From the NCBI RefSeq assembly GCF_000003815.2, contig NC_049985.1, positions 15,964,355 to 16,028,354 of the forward strand: DNA of 64,000 nt. The letters are read 5' to 3'. Origin of the DNA: Branchiostoma floridae (lineage: Eukaryota; Chordata; Leptocardii; Amphioxiformes; Branchiostomatidae). A model generated the notes under the pieces. That model was not told the DNA's origin. It ran no database searches and saw only the letters and a list, made by a program, of their open reading frames with translations. The position numbers and the translations under genes are program-made. Position 1 is the first letter of the stretch; every line of letters starts with the position of its first letter. Shown here one piece after another: positions 58,501 to 64,000 of this stretch.

Positions 58501-61500
58501 ATTATAAACTTGTTTCAAGATTGACGTGTTGCGATATAGCCGCTTCTGAATAGTCGATCAGGCGTCAGAAGGATGACGGCTGAGACACAACGACCGTCAC
58601 CCGAAGAACACTCATTATATCATATGCATTATACTGTGAATCTATCAGTTTACGGCAACCTATAGAGATTTAGTAATGCCGTGTTTTCCCTACCATACAT
58701 TTACTAAAATCTAACATTGACAAGATACCAGAACTACATACTGCAGCTTTCTTCCCAACCCATTGATTCCTGTGGAACCTAACCTGTCACCTATATTACT
58801 AACTTCGTGTTAGCTGAGATTTTAAGTGTATTAAAAACTTACGTTTGAAGTAGTCCCCGCCTCTACCCTCCCGCAATTTCCCATTTGCTTGTCCCTTCTT
58901 TTCCTCCCCTCCCCCGACGATGACAGGGACGGCAGCTAGAAAAGAAAGTTTCCCCGTGTCTGTAGACTGTGTGGAGGGGACGTTCGGGGAGAACTGTGAG
59001 CTGCCGTGCCGCTGCCGTGGCGGGGAGCCGTGTAACCAGAGAACGGGCGCCTGTCCGACAGGATGTGGGGATGGATGGACGGGATCCTCCTGTCAGCAAG
59101 GTACACAGCTCATATGCTATGATATGGTACAAAATATGTAAGCATTTTAAGTTAACTTATAAAGTAGTGGTAGAACTAATCGATTCTAGGTTATAAAGGA
59201 TGTGTCACCTTTTATCGTTTTGATGATGGGCAAGGATCACTGCTGCTGGCTATCGTTTAGCCCCTACGACCACACTGTGGTCATGGGCCGTGAGTAAGTA
59301 AGTGTTGCCTTTTCTACACCAGTTGTCTTGCGTGCTTGACGCTGCAGCTGCAAAGATGGGCAACTTACGTTGTGTCGTTGGAATAAGTTGCTATTAGAAA
59401 ATAATCATTTTACCAAGCATAAAAATTAATCGGAGTTGGTAAATTACATAATGAGAAAAATGAACTTTTGTCCGACTCAAGAAATTTTACTCACCAGAAT
59501 TTTCGCCCGAATCTCTCGATCTTTTTCAGCTAGCTATAGCTGACGGCACGTGATTCTGTTAGACGTGTGATGTCAGTAATAGGTCAAAGTTCGTCGAAAG
59601 TCGGTACTATGCCCCCACCCCCATCCCGGTTGAGAGAAGGCCGGTATGCCCTGATGTACATGGCTTCCTTGAAGTTCTCTCCTCTCACAAAGTTCAGTGT
59701 CCAGCATGTAACCCTTTTCGGAGAAGCGGTGTGACCCATAGACTCAATGTGCATGTGTTGTGAGACATTATAATTTCTTGACTTGGGGAACAGTTTACTC
59801 TTCGCATTGGATCTTCTTCTTGCCGACATAGATCTAGAGATTGTTAACGTTTTTTAATCCCATCATAGAATGTTCGGACGGCACGTATGGCCCCGACTGT
59901 AAGTACCAGTGCCACTGTGACCAAGGCGCGCCGTGTGACAAGAGGTATGGCATCTGTAGGAGAGGCTGTGCACCCGGCTGGAGGGGGGTCGCCTGTAGTA
60001 AAGGTGAGTCAGACTAACTAAAGCTATTGCTATATCAAAGTACTGCACAAAATCCAATTAATCTTTAAGCATAATTTAAAGCATGCGTTTAGGTGCGGCT
60101 TTTGAAATGAAAGCACGTTTGCTTTATAAGTGCTTTACGTGTACTCGAAGAATAGATTTTGTACCATAAAGAATGAGCAATTTCTTGACATTGATATCCT
60201 TCATTTTTTCTTGAGCATAAGGATTGCTTACTGCCAACATGGTAGGGCACATGCATATTTCGTAAACTTGATCATGAGCATTGTGATATGGAAGAGTTAT
60301 TTAGGGTTTCCTTTTCAAGTGAAGTTGAGGAAGGATGAGCCTGTAATGATCTGTACTAAAGGAAGGGTGAGTTCACAAGAGTGCGTAATATATTCAAGTC
60401 CGTATGGGTTCCGTATTTACCTTTTTGGAGTTCAAGTAAAGTATGCTGCCGAAAAATTCCGGTTTTCGGGGTTTTGTAACCAGATTGCACAGTACAAGCC
60501 AGAGTAAAACACAAACTTTTCCCAGCAATCGCAAACCAGAAGAATGTCATAGGGCTAGGGACATGTGTATACGCATTCGTGTGAACCAACCCTAAGTTCG
60601 TGTTCACACGTACGCGTATATATTCAATGCAAGTCCGCATGAGGTCCGTATGGAGTTCTTAGCCTCTACCAGGCTCTACATGTCGCTGGAAAATTAGGAG
60701 AAATTGTAGAAATATTGATAGATAATGTGTAAATGTGTGGTTTCCGATCAGCTGGTTCCAATGGCATGTTATCTGGCCAATTTCTATCATTTTTCTAGCG
60801 AGCTGTGGAGCCTGGTAGAAGGTACGAACTTGAATGTATACGCATGTGTGAACCCACTCTACTAATGTGTTGTTTAGAGTGTCGTGACGGGAAGTACGGT
60901 GCCGGGTGCAGCTCGGAGTGCCACTGTCTGGGCGGGCCGGAGGACTGTGACAAGGTGACCGGGGAATGTACGGGCGGCTGTGCGGCGGGATGGGAGGGAC
61001 CGGAGTGTCAAAGAGGTCTGTGTTATAAATAGTTTTTGCAACATTTTGGAAAACTTGGCTTTATTTTGGATTACTTGGTTACTAGGTGACCTGGAGGCTT
61101 CTTACGGAGCGGAGCAAGGGGCCAGCTCCTGGCCTAAGCACATAGGCAGGTAGGCAGGTTACTAGGTCACTGTGGTCTTGGCCACATGTCGTGCGATCGT
61201 CGTAAACTTAGGGCAAAATTAAACTGTATTGTTTTAAAGATAATGCTCTTAGATCATTGTCAGTGGCTGTGTACTAAAAACTAAGATAACGACAATGTAA
61301 CAGAATGTCAACATATGACAATCACCGACATGAATATGTGTAGCAAATGCGTAAATTTACTTCATTGTCGAAAGTTTCGCTAAGGATTTAGAACACAGGG
61401 ATCTCTTACCATTACCCAACCCTTTCGATTCTATCTTTAACTTTCTGATTAAGACCACTGCAATCCATAAAAATCCTCTAATACAACGCTTTTCTAAAAA

Positions 61501-64000
61501 TCTTAATTTGTTGAAATTTGTTTTCTTGACAGAGTGTACAGAAGGAAAGTTCGGCCCAGGCTGTAAGGATGTGTGCCACTGCCGCCATGATGTGCCGTGT
61601 GACATGTACACTGGGAAGTGTGAGGAGGGATGTGCACCGGGGTGGGCGGGGGACGACTGTCAAACAGGTGGGCGGCTTAGGACCTACTCGTACAATGGCT
61701 GCATTGTCACTTTTCTCCAAGCAGATGTTTGATTTTGTATTGTTTTAAAGTCCTTTGTCTATCGATATCGACTGCCAGTCAGATGAAGCTTCAAGTACAT
61801 GTTAGGCTCCAGCTTCCTACAGTGCATTGGTTATTGCCTAGTTTTTATGATAAACAACTACCTGAACGCGGTAACAAGTAGATACAAAATATTGGAATCA
61901 GGAGCTAGTTTGCATAATCAATTAATTAATAAGGAAAGTCTATAAATCCACTGCATTTCACTGCATTGAGAAAAGGAAAATGTCTAGTAAGCAGGAAACA
62001 AGCACTCAACGAAGTGTTGTGGCGACTTAGTTGTTATGAATGATGGCGATAACATATGTATGGATAACATTAATGACAGATTGGATGGAGGGATTTGCAA
62101 TGATATCTCTTTCAGAAAACTTTACAGAGGATCGTACGTCATAAGAGTATCTAACCTTTGCTATATTGATAAGCCACCTATTATCTATGTTTTAACCAGC
62201 GTGCCCAGCCGGAAAGTTTGGTGAGGACTGTTTGAACGACTGCCACTGTCTGGACGGCAACACCTTCTGCAGTCGGTTCAACGGGACATGTCTACGGGGC
62301 TGCCAAGCTGGCTGGCAGGGGTACAACTGTCAGAAGAAGTGTCCTCTGGGAAACTTTGGGCTAGAGTGTAAGGGGACGTGTCACTGTGACCAGGGGCTGT
62401 GTGACAGAATCACGGGGGCATGCGCCAGTGGGTGCGCGGAGGGATGGATGGGCAAGGCCTGTCAACAAGGTAGGTGAACGGTTCAACAGGTCAACATTTC
62501 ACATTTCAGGTCAGCTTTTACATTTGCACCGACACATGACATTACCACATACATGTCTTTTCTGCATGTACCTTCTGGAAAAGCACTGTTTAAGAGCATT
62601 GCATTGTTGTCTTGCATATACGCTCCTTAACTTGTGAATAAAAATCAATTGAAAGGGGAACTGTTTGCGATGATGTTAGGTTTCCATCTTTCACGTTGAA
62701 ATCTTCACCGTGAATCTAAACACTGTGAACATTTCCATTTTAACCGTAAAACTCTGCGTGGCAGTTACAATAGCGAACTTTAGATTGCAGCAAACACTCC
62801 CCATTGCAAAACGTAATACCCGCAAACTTCCCCTTTGCAGATGCTTATGACTTTCCATAGTAGAAACTGTGAAGGTGAACATTTCATGACAAACAAACGA
62901 ATCTCTTTGGGTTTTTTTTACTCCAGAGTGTCCACCAGGACGATTTGGTACCAGTTGTAAAGGAACATGTCATTGTAACGGGACGTGTGACATCCGGACA
63001 GGGGCCTGTGATGGAGAATGTGCTCTAGGATGGGAAGGACCCATCTGTCAAAAACGTGACCAGCAATTCTCTTTCTATCATTTTGACCACGATAACTTTA
63101 ATTTACTACTGTGCGCATTTCAAAACCACTGCGACTCAATCATATTCATGCAGTGGCATTGTCTTTGCTATATACAGTTCATTATATAAATTTTATCTGT
63201 GTCTTCAGGTTTGCAAATTGGACATATTTTTCCCTATTCAATATCAATAGTAATGTTTTGTTTTCTGTAGCATGTGACGTGGGTAGATATGGCCTGAACT
63301 GTACCCAGACGTGTCTGTGCTCTAATAACGACGTGGCGTGTGATCGTGCGACTGGACCTACCAAGGACTGCGCCTGCAGGGAGGGATTTTTTGGCCCGGA
63401 CTGTTCCGAAAAAGGTAGATATTCTTAGTTCAATTTCAACATGTGTAAGCTAGACGCGCAAACGTAAGCCACCATACCCCTACATTAATGCATGTGTGTG
63501 TGTTCTTTTTAATTCTTGCAATAATATCAATGTAAAATGTGAGATCGCATATTTGGTAAAATACAAATAACAGGCTTCAACTTAATTCAGGGTATCTTGT
63601 CTGATTCAGGAAAAGCTTATTTGAAATAGACTTACAAATAAAAGAATACTTTAAATATGATATTTTAAGGGGTTATGAATATGTAGGTTGTAATTAGACG
63701 TCTCTAGGATCTTGACTGTGAGAATTTTGACCCAGATTCCTGGAGAATACTGGCTCAGATTCCTGGAGAATTTTGGAGAATTGGCTCTGTCCCTGGAGAC
63801 GACTAATTGCAACCCACATATCGATTTATCAGTCCTTTAATATATGGTACCACATTTACAAAATATTACTTCTAATTATTTTGGAAACTGTTATATAAAA
63901 AAATCACTTTTGCAGCTGAAGGCCCAGAAATCACGTCCTTCAGCTACACCCGAGTCAACCTGGGACAGCTGACTAATTTCTCCTGCAGTGCCAGAGGACA
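40465..64000 (+). CDS. Tie/TEK-like receptor ectodomain with 13 EGF modules, spliced, 3'-partial
   Basis: Gene span. Eighteen exons (the last cut by the window end) join in frame into about 849 residues. Residues 1-26 are a signal peptide. Ig1 has Cys51 and Cys115. Ig2 (about 139-224) has no cysteine pair but keeps the SWKKDG and DTGIYEV motifs. EGF modules 1-13 cover about 225-821, and Ig3 starts at about 822. Tie1/TEK receptors are endothelial tyrosine kinases with the order Ig-Ig-EGFx3-Ig-Fn3x3-TM-kinase. Shared details are the cysteine-free Ig2, EGF1 (KWGxxC, TGEC.C.PGF.G..C) and EGF2 (FGxTC, CxPDPxGCxCxxGxKGLxC-like). The expansion from three to thirteen EGF modules is unusual. Fn3 repeats and kinase are expected to the right but not seen, so a secreted or non-kinase product remains possible. 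Confidence 0.72.
40541..42302 (+). other. Tie-like intron 1, left part
   Basis: Noncoding. A (TTTG)n microsatellite at about 40796-40824 and a dispersed repeat copy at 41285-41475 (GGGCTAATTGCAAGTA family) were seen. Confidence 0.5.
41285..41475. repeat. Dispersed repeat with GGGCTAATTGCAAGTA, copy 2
   Basis: Contains TTTTTTTGCAAAACTATG, GGGGCTAATTGCAAGTAAAC and GGGTTTGACTTCTTC in the order of the copies at 25979-26165 and 42540-42690. Confidence 0.5.
42303..42527. repeat. Foldback MITE, AACGCT..CACCTTTATCCGCGGG family, copy 2
   Basis: Left AACGCTACTTCACCTCTATC; the complement of the right end reads AACGCTGGGTCACCTTTATA. The interior is collinear with copy 1 (TTGTTTTTGAAAACAT, GACGGACTGTGGCA). 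Confidence 0.85.
42540..42690. repeat. Dispersed repeat with GAGCTAATTGCAGGTA, copy 3
   Basis: TTTATTGCAAATTTTCCCC, GAGCTAATTGCAGGTA and GGGGTTCGACTTCTTTTC, diverged from the copies at 25979 and 41285. It abuts MITE copy 2 directly. Confidence 0.45.
42762..42940 (+). pseudogene. Two broken tandem copies of the Ig1 exon start
   Basis: Copy A (about 42762-42814) and copy B (about 42849-42936) repeat the start of the real exon at 43025. Copy B keeps its acceptor (TTTTCCCAG|GCCTGAC) and would encode [20 protein letters not shown] and IYCYSM before TAA. Copy A is degenerate near its acceptor (GCCTGTGA) and ends in the same ATGTAA. Neither has a donor site. They look like dead duplicates, although B could be used as a terminal, truncating exon. 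Confidence 0.8.
43025..43275 (+). CDS. Tie-like exon 2: Ig1, first part
   Basis: Acceptor TTTTCCACAG|G, donor CAG|GTGAGT; phase 1 in, phase 0 out. Starts [18 protein letters not shown] and contains the first Ig cysteine in YIYCYS, aligning with the start of the TEK Ig1 domain. GC-rich third positions contrast with the AT-rich flanks. Confidence 0.85.
43287..43495. repeat. Foldback MITE, AACGCT..CACCTTTATCCGCGGG family, copy 3
   Basis: GTTCACCTTTATCCATGGGG at the left, CCACGGAAAAGGTGAACTAG at the right, with the TTTAGGGATATCAAGTCGAC interior. Diverged more than copies 1 and 2. It starts within about 15 bases of the exon 2 donor site. Confidence 0.75.
43880..43967 (+). CDS. Tie-like exon 3: Ig1, last strands
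   Basis: Acceptor CTCCTACAG|G, donor AAAG|GTATAT; 88 bases, phase 0 in and 1 out. Encodes [20 protein letters not shown] and a closing beta strand ITLKV. Provides the second Ig1 cysteine. Confidence 0.8.
43968..45728 (+). other. Tie-like intron 3
   Basis: Noncoding. A fragment at about 44195-44290 (GGAACGTAAAGCTACAGGTC, AAAGAACCCACCACACTT) shares phrases with 47840-47930 and is probably a SINE relic. No other feature seen. Confidence 0.45.
45729..45873 (+). CDS. Tie-like exon 4: Ig2, first part
   Basis: Acceptor GTCCTCAG|CG, donor ACAG|GTAAAG; phase 1 in, 2 out. Encodes a strand with DVTLQMTM, then [12 protein letters not shown], the tryptophan of the Ig core. There is no cysteine where the Ig disulphide would be, as in the second Ig domain of TEK. 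Confidence 0.8.
46157..46269 (+). CDS. Tie-like exon 5: Ig2, last part
   Basis: Acceptor ACCCCCAG|A, donor AGAG|GTTGGT; 113 bases, phase 2 in and 1 out. Encodes [20 protein letters not shown] and a closing RLIVRG, matching the DAGVYxxxYxGG...RLIVR pattern of TEK Ig2. Confidence 0.82.
46619..47102. repeat. Inverted repeat pair around an A-rich core
   Basis: TAATCTCCAAGCAGATTCCT continuing to CCGGTGGCATTAAAAC at the left is answered by an almost perfect complement at 47066-47101. The ends resemble the CTCTCCAAGCAGAGG ends of the 38958-39202 MITE. The interior is A-rich low-complexity DNA ending in N. Confidence 0.7.
46963..47065. other. Assembly gap (103 N)
   Basis: Run of N next to a poly-A tract, inside the inverted repeat pair. 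Confidence 1.
48310..48441 (+). CDS. Tie-like exon 6: EGF1
   Basis: Phase 1-1 exon, acceptor CTTCTAG|GT, donor GG|GTAAGT. An eight-cysteine EGF module beginning [14 protein letters not shown] and ending [15 protein letters not shown]-x-C spacing (ECVC) and KWG agree with TEK EGF1. Confidence 0.88.
48689..48838 (+). CDS. Tie-like exon 7: EGF2
   Basis: Phase 1-1 exon, acceptor TTATCCAG|GT, donor CAAA|GTAAGT. The longest single EGF module (50 codons), with FGQTC and [17 protein letters not shown]. The CxPDPxGCxC phrase is diagnostic for the second EGF of Tie receptors. Confidence 0.9.
48902..49478 (-). mobile_element. Deleted mariner-type (Tc1/mariner superfamily) element
   Basis: A 577-base insertion flanked by TA at 48900-48901 and 49479-49480. 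Terminal inverted repeats CGAGGGGCGTTCAATAAGTA and, on the complement of the right end, CGAGAGGCGTTCAATAAGTT. Between them, on the minus strand, lies a fragment of a mariner transposase. It is non-autonomous, sitting in intron 7 of the Tie-like gene. Confidence 0.9.
48975..49316 (-). pseudogene. Mariner transposase N-terminal (HTH) fragment
   Basis: The frame contains [40 protein letters not shown] and then a PRPVRP linker. This is the paired helix-turn-helix DNA-binding region of MOS1/mariner-like transposases. The sequence then shifts to a short unrelated tail ([12 protein letters not shown]). The DDD catalytic domain is absent, so no active enzyme can be made. Confidence 0.88.
49619..50424. 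mobile_element. DNA-transposon-like element with CCCCCCTCACA ends
   Basis: Left end ACCCCCCTCACAATAGGCGT; the right end reads ATAATGTGAGGGGGGCATTA, its inverted complement. A third, internal end-like copy (TATATGTGAGGGGGGCAGG) is at about 50302-50320. The interior has a CpG-rich, CGATCG-containing composition unlike its flanks and no recognisable transposase. Superfamily unknown. Confidence 0.6.
50425..51849 (+). other. Tie-like intron 7, middle part
   Basis: No exon recognised. A GC-richer, non-repetitive block at about 51000-51420 with several ETS-type GGAA/TTCC cores could be regulatory. Confidence 0.4.
51850..52845. repeat. ~230-bp satellite-like tandem array, about 4.5 units
   Basis: The phrase TAAAGCCACGTTGACTGATG and variants recurs at 51947, 52175, 52400 and 52636 (spacing about 228, 225, 236). 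Each unit carries TTTTCCATACGCAATAGAAT, CCACGGGCGTA, AGGTGGATTATCCAA, CTGGACCTTTCGAGACAC and TAGAGTAGGTTTGTGTTC. The array ends in a partial unit. Units differ by roughly 10-20 percent. Confidence 0.88.
52846..54084 (+). other. Tie-like intron 7, after the tandem array
   Basis: AT-rich noncoding DNA with no recognised exon or repeat. Short overlapping open frames near 53450-53700 have no domain. Confidence 0.4.
54085..54290 (-). repeat. SINE copy 2 (related to 4230-4590), minus orientation
   Basis: Shares TTTGAGGCTACCAACTTC, GCTGAAGA, TGTAGCCTATAT, GTGAGGAAAGTCGT, AAGTG(C/T)CTTTCC and AAGGGC..AACATC with the first copy. The distal tRNA-like head is partly lost (a GTTCGAACTC B-box-like motif is at about 54260). 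Confidence 0.55.
54558..54870. repeat. Probable transposon 3'-end fragment
   Basis: TTTATTCAAGTTGTAACAGG, GGGCACTAGGCAGCGAAGC and ATGGTCAGGTGAGCCCTGG read like the complement of a polyadenylated element end. Only one copy is in the window, so confidence is low. Confidence 0.3.
55503..55657. repeat. Palindromic foldback element, 155 bp
   Basis: TGCACCGTTGTCACACAAGA at the left; the complement of the right end is TGCACTGTTGTCACACAAGA. Pairing continues through CTATTGT(G/A)CTTT and an ATATGTGTGTTTTAA-type interior. A MITE without coding capacity. Confidence 0.85.
55850..56760. promoter_or_regulatory. GC-rich enhancer-like block in intron 7
   Basis: About 900 non-repetitive bases, clearly more GC/CpG-rich than the surrounding intron, with no open frame matching a protein. 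Motifs seen: GGTGACGTAAAT (CRE-like), TTGATAAAG (GATA-type core), CAGGAAACAAGA (ETS GGAA next to a forkhead AAACAA), GATTAACAAACC. It is an unverified candidate control region for the Tie-like gene. Confidence 0.4.
57121..57258 (+). CDS. Tie-like exon 8: EGF3
   Basis: Phase 1-1, acceptor ACATACAG|TG, donor AAAG|GTCTGA. First module of the expanded subtype: YGAGC, CHC, VCDRYTG and [14 protein letters not shown]. The split first codon reads ATG, whereas the other members of this set begin with Glu, Asp or Ala. Confidence 0.88.
57651..57788 (+). CDS. Tie-like exon 9: EGF4
   Basis: Phase 1-1, acceptor CACCTGTAG|AA, donor AAAG|GTATAG. Contains RFGMFC, CHCAAG and [14 protein letters not shown]: the C-x-x-G-C subtype. 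Confidence 0.88.
57996..58142 (+). CDS. Tie-like exon 10: EGF5
   Basis: Phase 1-1, acceptor GTTTTTCAG|AG, donor CCAG|GTATAA. Contains FGPGC, CHCKDG and [14 protein letters not shown], with a slightly longer tail (QDTDPPG). Confidence 0.88.
58143..58965 (+). other. Tie-like intron 10
   Basis: Noncoding. A segment at about 58225-58370 (GGGGCTAGAACCCTGGCG, ACAAATGTGACCGTAG) may be a SINE relic. Confidence 0.35.
58966..59100 (+). CDS. Tie-like exon 11: EGF6
   Basis: Phase 1-1, acceptor GTGTCTGTAG|AC, donor CAAG|GTACAC. Contains [14 protein letters not shown] and [14 protein letters not shown]; here the usual CHC is CRC. Confidence 0.88.
59869..60003 (+). CDS. Tie-like exon 12: EGF7
   Basis: Phase 1-1, acceptor CATCATAG|AA, donor AAAG|GTGAGT. 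Contains YGPDC, CHCDQG, PCDKRYG and [14 protein letters not shown]. Confidence 0.88.
60878..61015 (+). CDS. Tie-like exon 13: EGF8
   Basis: Phase 1-1, acceptor TTGTTTAG|AG, donor AGAG|GTCTGT. Contains YGAGC, CHCLGG, DCDKVTG and [14 protein letters not shown]. Confidence 0.88.
61533..61667 (+). CDS. Tie-like exon 14: EGF9
   Basis: Phase 1-1, acceptor TTCTTGACAG|AG, donor ACAG|GTGGGC. Contains FGPGC, CHCRHD, PCDMYTG and [14 protein letters not shown]. Confidence 0.88.
62200..62469 (+). CDS. Tie-like exon 15: EGF10 and EGF11 in one exon
   Basis: Phase 1-1, 270 bases, acceptor TTTAACCAG|CG, donor CAAG|GTAGGT. Encodes two complete modules back to back: FGEDC...[14 protein letters not shown], then FGLEC...[14 protein letters not shown], joined by QKK. 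It is the only two-module exon of the array, so an intron has been lost or was never present. Confidence 0.9.
62660..62885. repeat. Probable MITE remnant with TTCACCGTGAA-type interior
   Basis: TTTCACGTTGAAATCTTCACC at the left and GAAACTGTGAAGGTGAACATTT at the right are roughly complementary, with CCGCAAACTTCCCC inside. It resembles the 476-686 family but is very degenerate. Confidence 0.35.
62927..63055 (+). CDS. Tie-like exon 16: EGF12
   Basis: Phase 1-1, 129 bases, acceptor TTACTCCAG|AG, donor AAAC|GTGACC. Shortest module of the array, with FGTSC, CHCNG, CDIRTG and [14 protein letters not shown]. Confidence 0.86.
63271..63414 (+). CDS. Tie-like exon 17: EGF13 (Tie EGF3-type)
   Basis: Phase 1-1, acceptor TTTCTGTAG|CA, donor AAAG|GTAGAT. 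Contains YGLNC, CLCSNN, ACDRATG and [14 protein letters not shown]-x-C spacing and G-F instead of G-W set it apart from EGF3-12 and match the last EGF module of vertebrate Tie receptors, which also precedes Ig3. Confidence 0.87.
63679..63821. repeat. Palindromic foldback element next to the Ig3 exon
   Basis: ATATGTAGGTTGTAATTAGA at the left; the complement of the right end is ATATGTGGGTTGCAATTAGT. Pairing continues through CGTCTC.AGG. The loop holds three variants of CAGATTCCTGGAGAAT. It ends about 95 bases before the Ig3 exon. Confidence 0.85.
63916..64000 (+). CDS. Tie-like exon 18 (partial): start of Ig3
   Basis: Acceptor CTTTTGCAG|CT. Encodes [18 protein letters not shown] and then NFSCSARG, the first cysteine-bearing strand of an Ig domain. 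It is cut by the window end. Confidence 0.75.

Larger units (their letters stand above)
59101..62199 (+). other. Tie-like introns 11-14 (between EGF6 and EGF10)
   Basis: The stretches between exons 59869-60003, 60878-61015 and 61533-61667 are AT-rich noncoding DNA. Two short dispersed-repeat-like fragments (about 59260-59300, CACACTGTGGTCATGGGCC; about 61090-61180, CCTGGCCTAAGCACATAGG) were noticed. No further EGF exon was found. Confidence 0.45.

Overview
The window looks like lancelet (Branchiostoma) nuclear DNA. It contains no prokaryotic features. Small exons with GT/AG boundaries lie in long introns, two animal-specific genes are recognisable, and the sequence is full of short palindromic MITE-like repeats, diverged tandem duplications and a mariner relic. 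Four runs of N mark assembly gaps. Genus is inferred from the combination of gene content and repeat style, not proven.

Gene 1 (minus strand, about 29.1 kb down to 21.0 kb and off the left edge) is the 5' end of MYCBP2 (PHR1/highwire/RPM-1), a giant RING E3 ubiquitin ligase. Four consecutive coding exons (28930-28797, 28573-28510, 22756-22514, 21163-21010) join in frame and match the N-terminus of the family. A GC-rich promoter with a consensus CRE and a YY1/TISU-type element lies just upstream. Bases 1-21009 read as the next intron: no exon was recognised there, only repeats, a tRNA-derived SINE and several blocks that look like conserved noncoding DNA.

Bases 29.1-40.4 kb are a head-to-head intergenic spacer. 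It holds diverged tandem repeats, a LINE 3' relic, a pentanucleotide array, AT microsatellites, three MITEs and a cluster of CRE-like sites.

Gene 2 (plus strand, 40465 to beyond 64000) is a Tie/TEK-class receptor gene. Its order is signal peptide, Ig1, a cysteine-free Ig2, EGF-like modules and the start of Ig3. I find 17 complete exons plus the start of an 18th; all splice in frame and give about 849 residues before the window ends. Vertebrate Tie receptors have three EGF modules; here there are thirteen. Modules 1, 2 and 13 have the Tie-type C-x-C spacing. Modules 3-12 form a distinct eight-cysteine subfamily with C-x-x-x-C spacing, encoded almost entirely by one-module phase 1-1 exons. Two broken tandem copies of the Ig1 exon lie just upstream of the real one. 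The Fn3, transmembrane and kinase parts would lie to the right of the window, so kinase identity is inferred. Gene 2's introns contain a truncated mariner, several foldback elements, a 230-bp satellite-like array and a GC-rich enhancer-like block.

The two genes are functionally unrelated as far as is known. No CRISPR array, operon, rRNA or confident tRNA gene was seen.
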